A stretch of 64,000 bases of DNA. Origin: Arthrobacter sp. MYb229 (GTDB lineage Bacteria; Actinomycetota; Actinomycetes; Actinomycetales; Micrococcaceae). The first letter of the stretch is position 1, and every line of letters starts with the position of its first letter. Location of the stretch: the NCBI RefSeq assembly GCF_002975405.1, contig NZ_PCPS01000006.1, positions 104,372-168,371 of the forward strand, read 5' to 3'. Made by a program: the position numbers and the translations under genes. Shown in pieces: positions 1-8,526 of the stretch. The notes beneath the pieces were generated by a model, which did no database searches, was not told the origin of the DNA, and saw only the letters and a program-made list of their open reading frames with translations.

Positions 1-33
1 TGCCGGTTAACACGAAGTATTCGTTATTTATAT

Positions 34-48
34 TGAGAATCATTCTCA
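34..48. promoter_or_regulatory. Zur-type operator
   Basis: TGAGAAT-C-ATTCTCA is a perfect palindrome with 7-bp arms around one central base. It lies 16 bp upstream of the CobW/MRF-like start codon. The form matches actinobacterial Zur (zinc uptake regulator) boxes. The genes behind it, a CobW-family protein and a zinc-free L36, are classic Zur targets, so Zur is favoured over Fur or DtxR. Assignment to Zur is inference from motif plus context. Confidence 0.75.
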
Positions 49-64
49 TGTAAGCTCGAGCCTT

Positions 65-1168
65 ATGAAGCTTATTTTTGTCTCATCTTTGGAAGTCCAC
101 TGCCGAGATGTCGCCGTCAGTCGACTGCTTGGGAAATATCCCGAGGCGCTGGTTATTGGCCACGATCTGCTAGAGGGCAATCGTGTCCTGCGCCGAGTTG
201 AAGGAAAGCATAATGCTACCGAGCGCGCCGAATCCGTACTCGAGCACGGTTGCATAGGCTGCGCTGTGCGCTTTGAAATTCTCCCGACGCTGTTGCGCCT
301 GCTACCTGGGCGCGAAGATGCCGTGGTGATCCAACTGCTGCCGGCTACTTGGCATAGTGATCAGGTCTTGGACATAGTGCGTTCCGAGCTTGCGGGGCGT
401 GGGGTCACAATCGACCACGTGGTCCTCGCGCTGGACCCGGCCGCGACGGAAGACCAGTTCTGGGATCGAAGGACCCTGTGGGAGTCAGGCTTCAACGCCG
501 TGCCAAATGATGAGCGAACCGCAGGGGAGTTCCTGATCCGTGAACTCGCGCTGGCCGATAGCCTGATGCTCGTTGAAGGAGTGAGCGTAGAGCTTCTTGG
601 CGAATCGGCTGAGCATCTAAAAGCTTCCGGTGAGCAATACGAGCATGGGGCGAGGCTGATCGCGGAATTAGCGCCGCATGCGGCGCTCAATTCAGGCGCA
701 AGCGAAGTTGTTTTGGGTGATTATGACCAGCACGAAGCCCTTCTTAGGTCTCGCCCCGGTCATTTCTCGCATGGCGCGGGTGATTCGGAGATCGCAGATT
801 CAAAAATTCTCATCAGAGTCGAGCGACCACTTGATGCCGACCGTTTCCGCGAGGTGCTGCCGGAGGTAGTCGCAACCTGCATGTGCGTTCGCGGGACGCT
901 CTGGATGGCAAGCTGCCCCGGCGTACGTGTTGCGCTCACCGGTACTGGGCCACGGGTCTGGATGGAATCAACCGGGGCATGGGAAAGCGACGTTGCTTGC
1001 ACTCATCTGGAATTGACCGGCTCGGAGCATTGCGAAGCTGAGGTCAGGGCGCTCTTGGAATCCTGCGAACTAAGCGATGAACAGCTTCTGGCCCTGCATG
1101 GCGCTTCGAGTGCAACTGGGCCAGATCAGGAGGAGTCGGATATATGGGGAAGAGGTGAAAGCGTATGA
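65..1168 (+). CDS. CobW/MRF-like protein of a zinc-starvation operon
   Basis: 367 aa, related to the CobW (G3E) family and closest in layout to the actinobacterial group annotated as ribosome hibernation factor-recruiting GTPase (MRF). The CobW-type cysteine motif is present near residue 62 (GCIGCAVR). The N-terminus ([14 protein letters not shown]) lacks the Walker A GxxxxGKT expected of a working G3E GTPase, so nucleotide binding is doubtful. The gene sits directly behind a Zur-type palindrome and overlaps the downstream L36 gene by ATGA. In mycobacteria the MRF protein recruits a hibernation factor to ribosomes rebuilt with zinc-free proteins. A similar role here is inference; a zinc chaperone role is the alternative. 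Confidence 0.7.
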   Translation: MKLIFVSSLEVHCRDVAVSRLLGKYPEALVIGHDLLEGNRVLRRVEGKHNATERAESVLEHGCIGCAVRFEILPTLLRLLPGREDAVVIQLLPATWHSDQVLDIVRSELAGRGVTIDHVVLALDPAATEDQFWDRRTLWESGFNAVPNDERTAGEFLIRELALADSLMLVEGVSVELLGESAEHLKASGEQYEHGARLIAELAPHAALNSGASEVVLGDYDQHEALLRSRPGHFSHGAGDSEIADSKILIRVERPLDADRFREVLPEVVATCMCVRGTLWMASCPGVRVALTGTGPRVWMESTGAWESDVACTHLELTGSEHCEAEVRALLESCELSDEQLLALHGASSATGPDQEESDIWGRGESV

Positions 1169-1287
1169 AGGTTAGAAATTCAATCCGAGCACTGAAGAAG
1201 GTGCCCGGTGCTCAAGTGGTCCGCCGTCGCGGCAGGGTCTTTGTGATCAACAAGAAGAATCCAAGGATGAAAGCGCGTCAGGGCTAG
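1165..1287 (+). CDS. rpmJ: 50S ribosomal protein L36, zinc-free paralogue
   Basis: 40 aa, starting [12 protein letters not shown] and ending NPRMKARQG, the normal length for bacterial L36. Zinc-binding L36 carries a Cys/His ribbon; this copy has no cysteine or histidine at all, so it is the C-minus form made when zinc is scarce. Its ATG overlaps the stop of the upstream CobW/MRF-like gene by 4 bp (ATGA), which predicts translational coupling under the same Zur-type operator. A zinc-binding copy would be expected elsewhere in the genome. Confidence 0.9.
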   Translation: MKVRNSIRALKKVPGAQVVRRRGRVFVINKKNPRMKARQG

Positions 1288-1433
1288 CCATGCTCGCTCG
1301 GCACCTCGGCTCGCAAAAACTCTGAAGTTGTGTTTTTCGCGGGGCGAGGTGTCGTATTTTAAGAATTCTTGTGCCATTGTTTGTGTACACAGTTACAGGT
1401 CAACCGCGGTCTCTGGGAAATTCGGGAAGAGGA

Positions 1434-1478
1434 TTGTTGAACAACCTCTTGTGCAGATTGTTGAACAACCTGTATTCT
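1434..1478 (+). promoter_or_regulatory. Transporter promoter with two GntR-type operators
   Basis: Two identical palindromes TTGTT-G-AACAA lie at 1434-1444 and 1458-1468, with centres 24 bp apart. A possible -35 (TTGTGC, 1449-1454) and -10 (TATTCT, 1473-1478) are separated by 18 bp, and the second palindrome fills the spacer, which is a repressor-like arrangement. The same palindrome with longer arms lies in front of pxpA at 10941-10955. A FadR-type GntR gene in the same island is the likely binder. The palindromes are visible; the promoter elements and the regulator are inferred. Confidence 0.65.
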
Positions 1479-1535
1479 TCTGTGAGTCACCAAGACTTGT
1501 GACCGCAGTCACCGCAACCTGTAATGGATGGAACC

Positions 1536-2753
1536 ATGGCACATTCAGAGACTCAGCCGCAGCTCAGCAGTAGGGCACGGCGCACAGCCCTTATGGGCGC
1601 CATGTTCCTCATGGCAACAAGCGCAATCGGGCCGGGGTTCATCACCCAGACCTCGGAATTTACGGTCAAGCTAGGAGCGTCCTTCGCCTTCGCGATTGTC
1701 GTTTCGATCTTGGTAGACATCGCAGTTCAGCTGAACGTTTGGCGAGTTATCGGAGTCTCCGGATTGCGCGCCCAGGAATTGGGCAACAAGGTGCTTCCCG
1801 GCGTCGGCTGGTTCCTTGCGGCGCTGGTATTTATCGGTGGCATGGTCTTCAACATTGGCAATATTGCCGGCACCGGTCTTGGCATGAACGCGATGATGGG
1901 CGTTGACCCAAAAATAGGTGGCGCAATTTCAGCGGCAATCGCCATTCTCATCTTCCTATCGAAGAAAGCCGGCATGGCACTGGACCGGATCGTGGTACTC
2001 CTCGGGGCGATCATGATCCTGTTGATGCTCTACGTTGCAATCATTGCTGCCCCGCCGGTTGGCGAAGCGCTGAAGAACACCGTGATGCCGGAAAACATAG
2101 ATTTCTTGGTCATTACAACGCTGATCGGCGGCACCGTCGGTGGCTACATTACTTATGCCGGTGCGCACCGCATGATTGACTCCGGCACTTCGGGCGTCGA
2201 GCATGTCAAGGCCGTTAGCCGCATCTCGGTTGTCAGCATCATCGTCACAGGTGTCATGCGAGTATTGCTGTTCCTCGCCATCTTCGGCGTCGTTGCCGGT
2301 GGCGTGGCCTTGACCAGCGACAACAAGGCCGCCGAGGCCTTCGGCGCAGCAGCCGGAGATATTGGACTACGCACCTTCGGCGTCATCCTCTGGTCCGCCG
2401 CGTTGACTTCCGTCATCGGAGCCGCCTACACCTCGGTTTCCTTCGTCACCAAATCGGTGACCAAAGAACGCACACGAAATCTGATCACCGTGGCGTTCAT
2501 CGCCGTATGCGCCGCAATCTACCTATTCCTGGGCCAAGCCCCACAGACCTTGCTGATCTTCGCCGGCGCCTTCAACGGATTGATCCTCCCCGTTGGCTTT
2601 GCGGTCCTGTTGTGGGTGGCTTGGCGCCGCCGAGACTTGCTGAACGATTACAAGTACCCGGCATGGCTGTTGATTATTGGCGCCTTGACTTGGCTCTTGA
2701 CTATTTACCTCGGATGGATGTCGCTCACTGGCCTGTCAAAAATGTGGGCCTGA
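1536..2753 (+). CDS. NRAMP-like transporter (YcsG-type)
   Basis: 405 aa, about 11 hydrophobic segments, distantly related to NRAMP metal transporters and matching the YcsG type that accompanies 5-oxoprolinase genes. The first helix reads GPGFITQ (residues 32-38) where true NRAMPs have the metal-binding DPGN, and the helix 6 region reads GAHRMID with no MPH motif, so the metal site is not conserved. I chose ATG 1536, preceded by GGATGG; an in-frame ATG at 1524 has no clear ribosome site. It is followed after 28 bp by the DUF1445 gene. With pxp genes nearby and shared operators, uptake of 5-oxoproline or a related compound is a better guess than manganese. That function is inference. Confidence 0.75.
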   Translation: MAHSETQPQLSSRARRTALMGAMFLMATSAIGPGFITQTSEFTVKLGASFAFAIVVSILVDIAVQLNVWRVIGVSGLRAQELGNKVLPGVGWFLAALVFIGGMVFNIGNIAGTGLGMNAMMGVDPKIGGAISAAIAILIFLSKKAGMALDRIVVLLGAIMILLMLYVAIIAAPPVGEALKNTVMPENIDFLVITTLIGGTVGGYITYAGAHRMIDSGTSGVEHVKAVSRISVVSIIVTGVMRVLLFLAIFGVVAGGVALTSDNKAAEAFGAAAGDIGLRTFGVILWSAALTSVIGAAYTSVSFVTKSVTKERTRNLITVAFIAVCAAIYLFLGQAPQTLLIFAGAFNGLILPVGFAVLLWVAWRRRDLLNDYKYPAWLLIIGALTWLLTIYLGWMSLTGLSKMWA

Positions 2754-2781
2754 GCTCGCGTCTGAGATCTAGGAGAACTTC

Positions 2782-3588
2782 ATGATCCCGCTCGAACCAC
2801 ATCGCGACGAACGTGCCAGTATGGCCCCGTCAGCAGCCCGTAAACTCTTTCGGCAAGGACTGAGCGTACCCACCGCTGGGTATGCTGCCGGATATGCCCA
2901 AGCGAATCTGATCATCGTGCCACGCGAGCTGGCCTTTGAGGTACTACTCTTTGCCCAGCGCAACCCGAAGTCTTGCCCGATTCTAGGGGTACTGGAAGCG
3001 GGCCAGACGAGCAACGAATTACTGCCCGATGGCGATATTCGCACCGATCTTCCGAAATACACGGTCTACCAAAACGGCCAGAAAATAGCCGAACCTACGG
3101 ATCTGAGCGAGTATTGGCGAGATGATCTGGTGACTTTCATCGTGGGGTGTTCATTCACCTTCGAAGCGGCCCTGATTGAAAATGGCATAGGCGTTGCCCA
3201 CATCGACCAAGGTGTGAACGTGCCTATGTACAAGACGAACATTCGCAGCGCCTCGGCCGGGAGTATTTCCGGACCGATGGTCGTCTCCATGCGTCCAATA
3301 CCGGCTTCTCAGGTAGCGGACGCCGTGCGTATCACTTCCCGCTACCCAGCGGTACACGGAGCCCCGGTTCATGTGGGCAATCCCGAAGAAATAGGCATCA
3401 CGGATCTGGGCAAACCAGACTTCGGAGATGCACTCACCATTCCGGACGGAACCATTCCAATTTTTTGGGCATGCGGCGTGACCCCACAAGCCGCTGTCAT
3501 GGAATCCCGTCCTGTGCTGGCTATCGGACACGCCCCCGGGCATATGTTAATCACCGATGCCAGGGACTCGATGTATCAGGTGCCGTAA
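2782..3588 (+). CDS. DUF1445 family protein (YcsI, D-glutamate cyclase-like)
   Basis: 268 aa, full length for the DUF1445/D-glutamate cyclase family, usually annotated as putative hydro-lyase. The eukaryotic relative DGLUCY interconverts D-glutamate and 5-oxo-D-proline, which fits its partnership here with an NRAMP-like transporter (YcsG-type) and, 6 kb on, the 5-oxoprolinase genes, as in the Bacillus ycsFGI-kip cluster. The ribosome site AGGAG lies about 7 bp upstream of the ATG. It is the second gene of a two-gene operon ending at the hairpin at 3619-3652. The family call is firm; the reaction is inferred. Confidence 0.85.
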   Translation: MIPLEPHRDERASMAPSAARKLFRQGLSVPTAGYAAGYAQANLIIVPRELAFEVLLFAQRNPKSCPILGVLEAGQTSNELLPDGDIRTDLPKYTVYQNGQKIAEPTDLSEYWRDDLVTFIVGCSFTFEAALIENGIGVAHIDQGVNVPMYKTNIRSASAGSISGPMVVSMRPIPASQVADAVRITSRYPAVHGAPVHVGNPEEIGITDLGKPDFGDALTIPDGTIPIFWACGVTPQAAVMESRPVLAIGHAPGHMLITDARDSMYQVP

Positions 3589-3618
3589 CCCCCAAAGTAC
3601 GAGTACCTGTTGAGTCCA

Positions 3619-3652
3619 GTGCCGCGATTCCATCCCCAAGGAATCGCGGCAC
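3619..3652. terminator. Terminator between convergent genes
   Basis: A perfect 13-bp stem (GTGCCGCGATTCC with its complement) closes an 8-nt loop between the convergent DUF1445 and adenine deaminase genes. A short pyrimidine-rich tail follows on the plus strand, so it may serve both directions. Confidence 0.7.
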
Positions 3653-3658
3653 TTCTAA

Positions 3659-4666
3659 TTAACGCGGCTCCGCGTCCGCCTGTAATTCGAGCCACGCATC
3701 AACCTCGGCTACGCGAGCCGCTTTTTCTCCCGCTTCGAGGAAAGATCCGTCAAAGGAATTCCGGGCCAGCGTAGCCAGCTGCGAGGCAGTCAAGGAGAAT
3801 TGTTCGGTGATGGCCGAAAAGTTGGCATCCATATAGCCGCCGAAATAGGCAGGATCATCCGAATGGATGGAAACCTTCAGCCCAGCTTCGAGCATCTGAG
3901 GCAACGGATGATCTGCCAGGGTATCCACTGCACGCAATCGCACATTCGAAAAAGGACATACCGTCAGCGGCATCTGTTCATTGACCAAGCGTGTCACGAG
4001 CTCAGGGTCCTCCAAGCAACGGATGCCGTGATCAACGCGCTCAACCCGCAACAGGTCCAAGGCCTGACGGATATAGTCAGCTGGCCCTTCCTCGCCCGCA
4101 TGGGCCACCAGATGCAAGCCGTGCTCGCGGGCGTAAGCGAAGACCTCAGTAAAGAGCTCAGGAGGGAATCCAAGCTCGGAAGAGTCCAAGCCGATTCCAT
4201 CGATCTCATGCTTTTCGGAAACAATCAGCTGCAGGATTTCCATGGCAGAGGCTGCCGGGGCGTGTCGCCAGAAACAGGCAATGAGCTTATGAGTCATGCC
4301 CCAACGCTGCTTGGCTTCATCAAGACCAGCACTGATTCCGGAAATCACGTCGGACAGTGTCAGCCCGCGTTCCAAATGTGCTTGGGGATCAAAGAACAGT
4401 TCAACGTGACGAACACCAGAATCGTGTGCTCGCTGCAGGTAGGCGCGAGTGATTTCATGGAAATCTTCGCTGGTGCGCAGCACGGCCATATTCGCGTAGA
4501 AAAGATCAAGGAAGGACTGAAGGTTGTTAAAATCGTACTGCTCCCGCAGCTCCTCCACCGACTGGTAGGGCAGAGCGATCCGATTTTTGGCGGCAAGGGC
4601 AAAAATCGTTTCGGGCTCTAACGAACCTTCCAAATGGATGTGTAGTTCGGCTACAGGCAGTTTCAA
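3659..4666 (-). CDS. Adenosine/adenine deaminase family protein
   Basis: 335 aa, metal-dependent amidohydrolase of the adenosine deaminase family. Visible motifs are the metal-binding HIH (residues 9-11), HAGEEG (189-194), and the late SIHSDDP with the catalytic aspartates. The short N-terminus beginning AELHIHLEGSLEPE resembles the adenine deaminase (Aah1-like, EC 3.5.4.2) branch more than classical adenosine deaminase; both remain possible. The start is placed at TTG 4666 because AGGA lies about 8 nt upstream and the family begins just before the HxH motif. It is convergent with the DUF1445 gene and appears unrelated to the 5-oxoproline genes, although it separates their two arms. Confidence 0.8.
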   Translation of the reverse strand: MKLPVAELHIHLEGSLEPETIFALAAKNRIALPYQSVEELREQYDFNNLQSFLDLFYANMAVLRTSEDFHEITRAYLQRAHDSGVRHVELFFDPQAHLERGLTLSDVISGISAGLDEAKQRWGMTHKLIACFWRHAPAASAMEILQLIVSEKHEIDGIGLDSSELGFPPELFTEVFAYAREHGLHLVAHAGEEGPADYIRQALDLLRVERVDHGIRCLEDPELVTRLVNEQMPLTVCPFSNVRLRAVDTLADHPLPQMLEAGLKVSIHSDDPAYFGGYMDANFSAITEQFSLTASQLATLARNSFDGSFLEAGEKAARVAEVDAWLELQADAEPR

Positions 4667-4887
4667 GTCTTGTCCTTTCGGAAAATGAACCAAAGTATGG
4701 CTGCTTCGGTCCGTCGCAGCATCGGCGCAAGGAAAATATGCAGTATCCGTGTCGGACAAACTCCACTCAAGTTGCTCTGGCCACGTACTAATTGACCTGC
4801 TAGCCGTTTCTAACGATACTCTCCAAACAGAACGCTGGGCCCAAGGCATGATGAGGTGGCGATCACCCAAGTGCTGGAAGGACCGGC

Positions 4888-5349
4888 TTAGCTGCCGGTT
4901 TGAGATTCACCAGAATTACCAGACCAGAGCCTAATGAGTTCCTGGCGAATTCGGTTGGGAGTGGTTCCCAACCTTTTGAAGGCTTTGGACGCGATGCCTT
5001 CGCTACCGCGAAGCAGCCCCAATAAGAGATGCTCGGTGTCGACCAAGTCATGGCCTAGCTCTTTGGCCTCGTGCAGCGATAGCTCTAAGAGCTTCTTTAC
5101 ATGCTTGGTGATCGGCAGCTCGCCAGTAATTCCGGACTTCTCGTTGCCTGCCAACGCGTTGACCTGCTCGCGCACATTTTCGTAGGAGATGTTCAGGGCC
5201 TCAAAAGTTTTGGCAGGAATACCATCAGGTTCTCGCACCAGAGCGAGCAGGAAATGCTCCGTGCCTAAATGGTCGTCGTTTCGAGCAGTGGCTTCTTGCT
5301 GTGCCAAGACAACGACAAGCCGTGCTCGATCGGTGAATTTCTCAAACAT
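4888..5349 (-). CDS. Stand-alone Clp N-terminal domain protein
   Basis: 153 aa holding two Clp_N repeats, beginning MFEKFTDRARLVVVLAQQEA and containing GTEHFLLAL and DTEHLLLGLLRG. These match the first ~150 residues of ClpC, but the protein stops before any AAA+ module. It therefore cannot unfold substrates and may be an adaptor, a substrate receptor, or a protein that binds McsB/MecA-like partners or phospho-arginine. The start is set at the ClpC-like MFEKF with GGAAGGA upstream; an in-frame extension to 5439 looks non-coding. It is monocistronic, separated by about 260 bp from the HD gene. Such short Clp_N proteins are common in actinobacteria; the function is not established. Confidence 0.8.
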   Translation of the reverse strand: MFEKFTDRARLVVVLAQQEATARNDDHLGTEHFLLALVREPDGIPAKTFEALNISYENVREQVNALAGNEKSGITGELPITKHVKKLLELSLHEAKELGHDLVDTEHLLLGLLRGSEGIASKAFKRLGTTPNRIRQELIRLWSGNSGESQTGS

Positions 5350-5611
5350 GTCGGCACGGTCCTTCCCACCTAGTACTTCGATGCTACGCGCTTCACGGAT
5401 CATGTGAAGAGAAAATGCCGTGCAGATTTTCAACGACACAGCGTATTCGCGAGCACGGCTAGGGGCCTCTGCAACCGTATTGAGGACAGTTTTTGGTTAG
5501 CGATTTCCGCACACCAAGTCATCGGCACAGCCCGGACATTAATCTACGACCGGCTATGCCGGTCCCATAACCTGGTATACCTCAGGACTGGACGACCAGG
5601 CGCAGACGCAC

Positions 5612-6055
5612 TTAGCTCGCCAGCAATGAGTGGACGTACGCGTACTTTTCCGCCAACCGGGTTCGTACCGCGTCCTCAAGCAGCGCAGTGCGTTCCGGGG
5701 AGGTATTGTCCGCGAGGTCGGCGTACTTGACCATGAGTCCGATGGGGTTTGCCCGGACCCGGGCACAATAATCTTCGATTTGTTCCCCTTCACGTTTGGT
5801 CACCGATTCGATGGCATCGATGACCCGCTGCGGGATCCCAGCAGACAGAAGATCCGAGGAAGTGACCGCGCAATCTTCAAGGACGTCGTGTAGCCAGGCC
5901 ACTGCGACGGCCTCTTCGCTACCGCCTTGTTCACTAACGTTGGCCGCCACGCGAGCAGGATGCGTAATGTAATCCGCGCCTGACTTATCGTTTTGCCCTT
6001 CGTGGGCTCGACGTGCAATCGTTTCGGCCAATGCAGGCAAAGAAGACTCAGGCAT
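5612..6055 (-). CDS. HD-domain phosphohydrolase (small alarmone hydrolase-like)
   Basis: 147 aa, HD superfamily, similar to the hydrolase part of RelA/SpoT (HD_4, guanosine polyphosphate pyrophosphohydrolase type). Metal ligands are visible at THPARVA (His32) and WLHDVLED (His56-Asp57), and a later KYADLADN supplies the last aspartate. No synthetase or TGS domain is present. ATG 6055 follows AGGAGC closely and lies 7 bp after the GntR stop, so it is probably the last gene of the pxp operon or of a gntR-led transcript. Hydrolysis of (p)ppGpp or another nucleotide is inference. Confidence 0.75.
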   Translation of the reverse strand: MPESSLPALAETIARRAHEGQNDKSGADYITHPARVAANVSEQGGSEEAVAVAWLHDVLEDCAVTSSDLLSAGIPQRVIDAIESVTKREGEQIEDYCARVRANPIGLMVKYADLADNTSPERTALLEDAVRTRLAEKYAYVHSLLAS

Positions 6056-6062
6056 AGCGCTC

Positions 6063-6749
6063 CTAGATCTTTTGAGATGACTCGTAATGGTCGAGAAGTT
6101 CGGCTTCCGCGGTATCCAGGTAGCCCAGTAGGGTTTGGGCTGCTTCGTTCCGTTGGCCGGAGGCCAGCAATGCAACAAGTGCAGCGTTTCGTTCCACATA
6201 GTGCGAATGGAAATCTGGGGCATCACTCATCGAATGGAAGACCAAGCGCATTTTGGCGAGAATTCGGCCCATGAGTTCGAGCAAGTGAACGCTCCCGGTG
6301 GCTCGCACCACGGACTCATGAAAGCGTTGATTGGCATCAGCCATGCCCGGAACGTCCTGCGCTTTGGCCGCGGCGCGCGCCTCGACGATCGCCTGGGCCA
6401 GTGCCGGGACATCCAAAGCGGGCCCCCACGCAAGCGCTGCGGGTTCGATGGTGCGACGCACCGCGTAGATCTCACGGATGTCTGCGGCACCCGGGGACGA
6501 CACGAACACTCCACGGTTTGGAATTCGCGTGATGATCAATTCACTGTCCAAGAGCGTGAACCCCTCGCGGAGGGTATTACGTGAGACTCCCAGCGCGTCG
6601 GCCAGCGCCTGCTCCGACAGCTTAGAGCCTGGCAACAGCCGCCCCTGGGCGATTTCTTGGCGCAACGTCGAGGCCACCCAGGTGCTGGTATGCGCATGGG
6701 TGGATCCGCTGCCCAGTGGAATCGAAGTGTAGATCTCGTTCACGCTCAT
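6063..6749 (-). CDS. GntR-family regulator, FadR/FCD subgroup
   Basis: 228 aa. A winged helix-turn-helix at about residues 22-90 (SEQALADALGVSRNTLREGF) is followed by an all-helical FCD ligand domain (about 95-220) with acidic/His metal-binding-type residues. It lies 40 bp downstream of the biotin carboxylase gene on the same strand. FadR-type GntR proteins bind short palindromes of the TTGT-N-ACAA kind. TTGTT-N-AACAA sites occur before the NRAMP-like gene (twice) and before pxpA, which makes this the likely regulator of both arms, presumably sensing 5-oxoproline or glutamate-like ligands. No such site is visible immediately in front of this gene. Confidence 0.85.
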   Translation of the reverse strand: MSVNEIYTSIPLGSGSTHAHTSTWVASTLRQEIAQGRLLPGSKLSEQALADALGVSRNTLREGFTLLDSELIITRIPNRGVFVSSPGAADIREIYAVRRTIEPAALAWGPALDVPALAQAIVEARAAAKAQDVPGMADANQRFHESVVRATGSVHLLELMGRILAKMRLVFHSMSDAPDFHSHYVERNAALVALLASGQRNEAAQTLLGYLDTAEAELLDHYESSQKI

Positions 6750-6789
6750 TCCTCTAATCTAGCCAGTGCTTCGCAGAATCCCGCATTGG

Positions 6790-8526
6790 CTAAGCGATGC
6801 TTCCCAATGACTCACCACGATTAATTGCCTGTCCCGGGTTAAACGATGCCGCGGTGAAGACTCCATCGCGATGCGCGATGACCGGTGATTCCATTTTCAT
6901 TGCTTCCAAGACTGCCACCGTCTGGCCTTTGGCCACCGGGGTTCCGTCCTCGACCGAGAAAGAGACCAGATTTCCGGACATGGGGGACAGCAGTGCGTCG
7001 GCGTCGACCACCGAAGCCTCGCCTCCGCCTGCCCCATCCGAGGCGGAACCACCGTGGCGGATGGCGTGCACCAGCGCGGCAGGCAGGCCCAACGCCATCG
7101 CCTTGCCGTCTAGATCGATGGTGAGCACTTCACGCTCACCGCCGACGGACGTGGTGGCGATTTCCTCGCTATTTGCCAGTTCCTCGGCGAAGTCCGATTC
7201 GATCCAAGTGGTGTAGACCTTAAAGCCTTGCTCGGCGGTGAAGTCTGGATGCTTGGCGACGGCCCGGTGGAAGGGCAAAACCGTGGGAACACCCTCGATG
7301 GTGAACTCCGCCAGAGCCACCTGGGCGCGGCGCAGAGCCTGCTCGCGAGTCGCACCATGCACGATCAGCTTAGCCATCAGCGAATCATATTGCCCGGGAA
7401 TATTCGAGTTGCTGCGCACCCCGGCATCGACACGAATTCCGGAGCCGGTAGGGACCTCGAACCGGGTCACGGTCCCCGGGCCGGGCAGGAAACCACGGGC
7501 CGGATCTTCGGCGTTGATGCGGAATTCGAAGGCATGGCCTACCGGCTGCGGATCTTCCTTCAAAGACAGTTCTTTGCCCTCGGCGATCCGGAACTGTTCG
7601 ATGACCAGGTCCACTCCGGCAGTCTCCTCGCTAACGGGATGCTCAACCTGCAAACGGGTATTAACTTCCAGGAAGGAGATGAGTCCGTCCGGCGCAACCA
7701 GGTATTCGACGGTTCCTGCGCCTACGTAGCCTGCCTCCCGGCATATGGCCTTGGCCGACTCGTGGATCTTGGCACGCTGCTCATCCGAGAGGAATGGGGC
7801 TGGCGCTTCTTCGACGAGTTTCTGGTGACGGCGCTGCAACGAGCAATCGCGAGTACCCACCACGATGACATTGCCGTGCGTATCGGCGAGAACCTGTGCC
7901 TCGACGTGGCGCGGCTTGTCCAGGAATCGCTCCACAAAGCACTCGCCGCGGCCGAAGGCGACGGTGGCTTCACGGACCGCCGATTCGAAGGCATCCTCGA
8001 TTTCTTCCATGGTGCGCGCAACCTTCAACCCGCGTCCGCCGCCTCCGAACGCCGCCTTGATGGCTACCGGCACGCCATGCTTCTCGGCGAAGGCGCGCAC
8101 CTCGGATGCGTCGGCCGCTGGTGCATCGGTACCGGGCACCAGCGGGGCACCGGCGCGTACCGCAATTTCGCGCGCCGTCACCTTATTGCCCAATAGCTCA
8201 ATAGCTTCAGGGGTTGGGCCGATCCAGATCAGCCCGGCCTCGATGACTGCGCGGGCAAAGCCGGCGTTCTCCGAAAGGAACCCATAGCCCGGGTGGACCG
8301 CGTCGGCCCCGGAGCGGTTGGCAACGGCGATGATCTTGGAAATATCCAGATAGGTTTCGGCACTCGAAGTCCCACCCAGCGCGTAGGCTTCATCGGCCCG
8401 GCGCACATGCAGGGCATCCGCATCGGGATCGGAATAGACGGCAACCGATACCAAATTGGCGTCGGCTGCGGCGCGGGCAATACGAACAGCGATTTCGCCG
8501 CGGTTGGCGATCAAGACCTTTTTCAT
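6790..8526 (-). CDS. Biotin carboxylase fused to biotin carrier domain
   Basis: 578 aa. Biotin carboxylase N-domain (about 1-115), ATP-grasp (about 116-320), carboxylase C-domain (about 335-445), an Ala/Gly linker, then a biotinyl domain with EAMKMES and acceptor Lys544. No carboxyltransferase domain is attached or encoded in the usual form nearby. The ATG overlaps the stop of the pxpB-pxpC fusion by 4 bp (ATGA), so the subunits are probably made together. Because PxpB and PxpC are homologous to the carboxyltransferase domains of urea carboxylase, this protein may complete a biotin-dependent enzyme with them. It is often labelled acetyl-CoA carboxylase subunit, but the context argues against a fatty-acid role. 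Confidence 0.85.
   Translation of the reverse strand: MKKVLIANRGEIAVRIARAAADANLVSVAVYSDPDADALHVRRADEAYALGGTSSAETYLDISKIIAVANRSGADAVHPGYGFLSENAGFARAVIEAGLIWIGPTPEAIELLGNKVTAREIAVRAGAPLVPGTDAPAADASEVRAFAEKHGVPVAIKAAFGGGGRGLKVARTMEEIEDAFESAVREATVAFGRGECFVERFLDKPRHVEAQVLADTHGNVIVVGTRDCSLQRRHQKLVEEAPAPFLSDEQRAKIHESAKAICREAGYVGAGTVEYLVAPDGLISFLEVNTRLQVEHPVSEETAGVDLVIEQFRIAEGKELSLKEDPQPVGHAFEFRINAEDPARGFLPGPGTVTRFEVPTGSGIRVDAGVRSNSNIPGQYDSLMAKLIVHGATREQALRRAQVALAEFTIEGVPTVLPFHRAVAKHPDFTAEQGFKVYTTWIESDFAEELANSEEIATTSVGGEREVLTIDLDGKAMALGLPAALVHAIRHGGSASDGAGGGEASVVDADALLSPMSGNLVSFSVEDGTPVAKGQTVAVLEAMKMESPVIAHRDGVFTAASFNPGQAINRGESLGSIA

Noticed and set aside
34..48. Fur or DtxR iron box
   Set aside because: The palindrome resembles Fur-family sites in general, but the downstream zinc-free L36 and CobW/MRF-like gene point to zinc. 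No iron-uptake gene is present.
6790..8526. Acetyl-CoA or propionyl-CoA carboxylase alpha subunit of lipid metabolism
   Set aside because: No accD-type carboxyltransferase is nearby, and the gene is translationally coupled to pxpBC and sits in the oxoproline operon.
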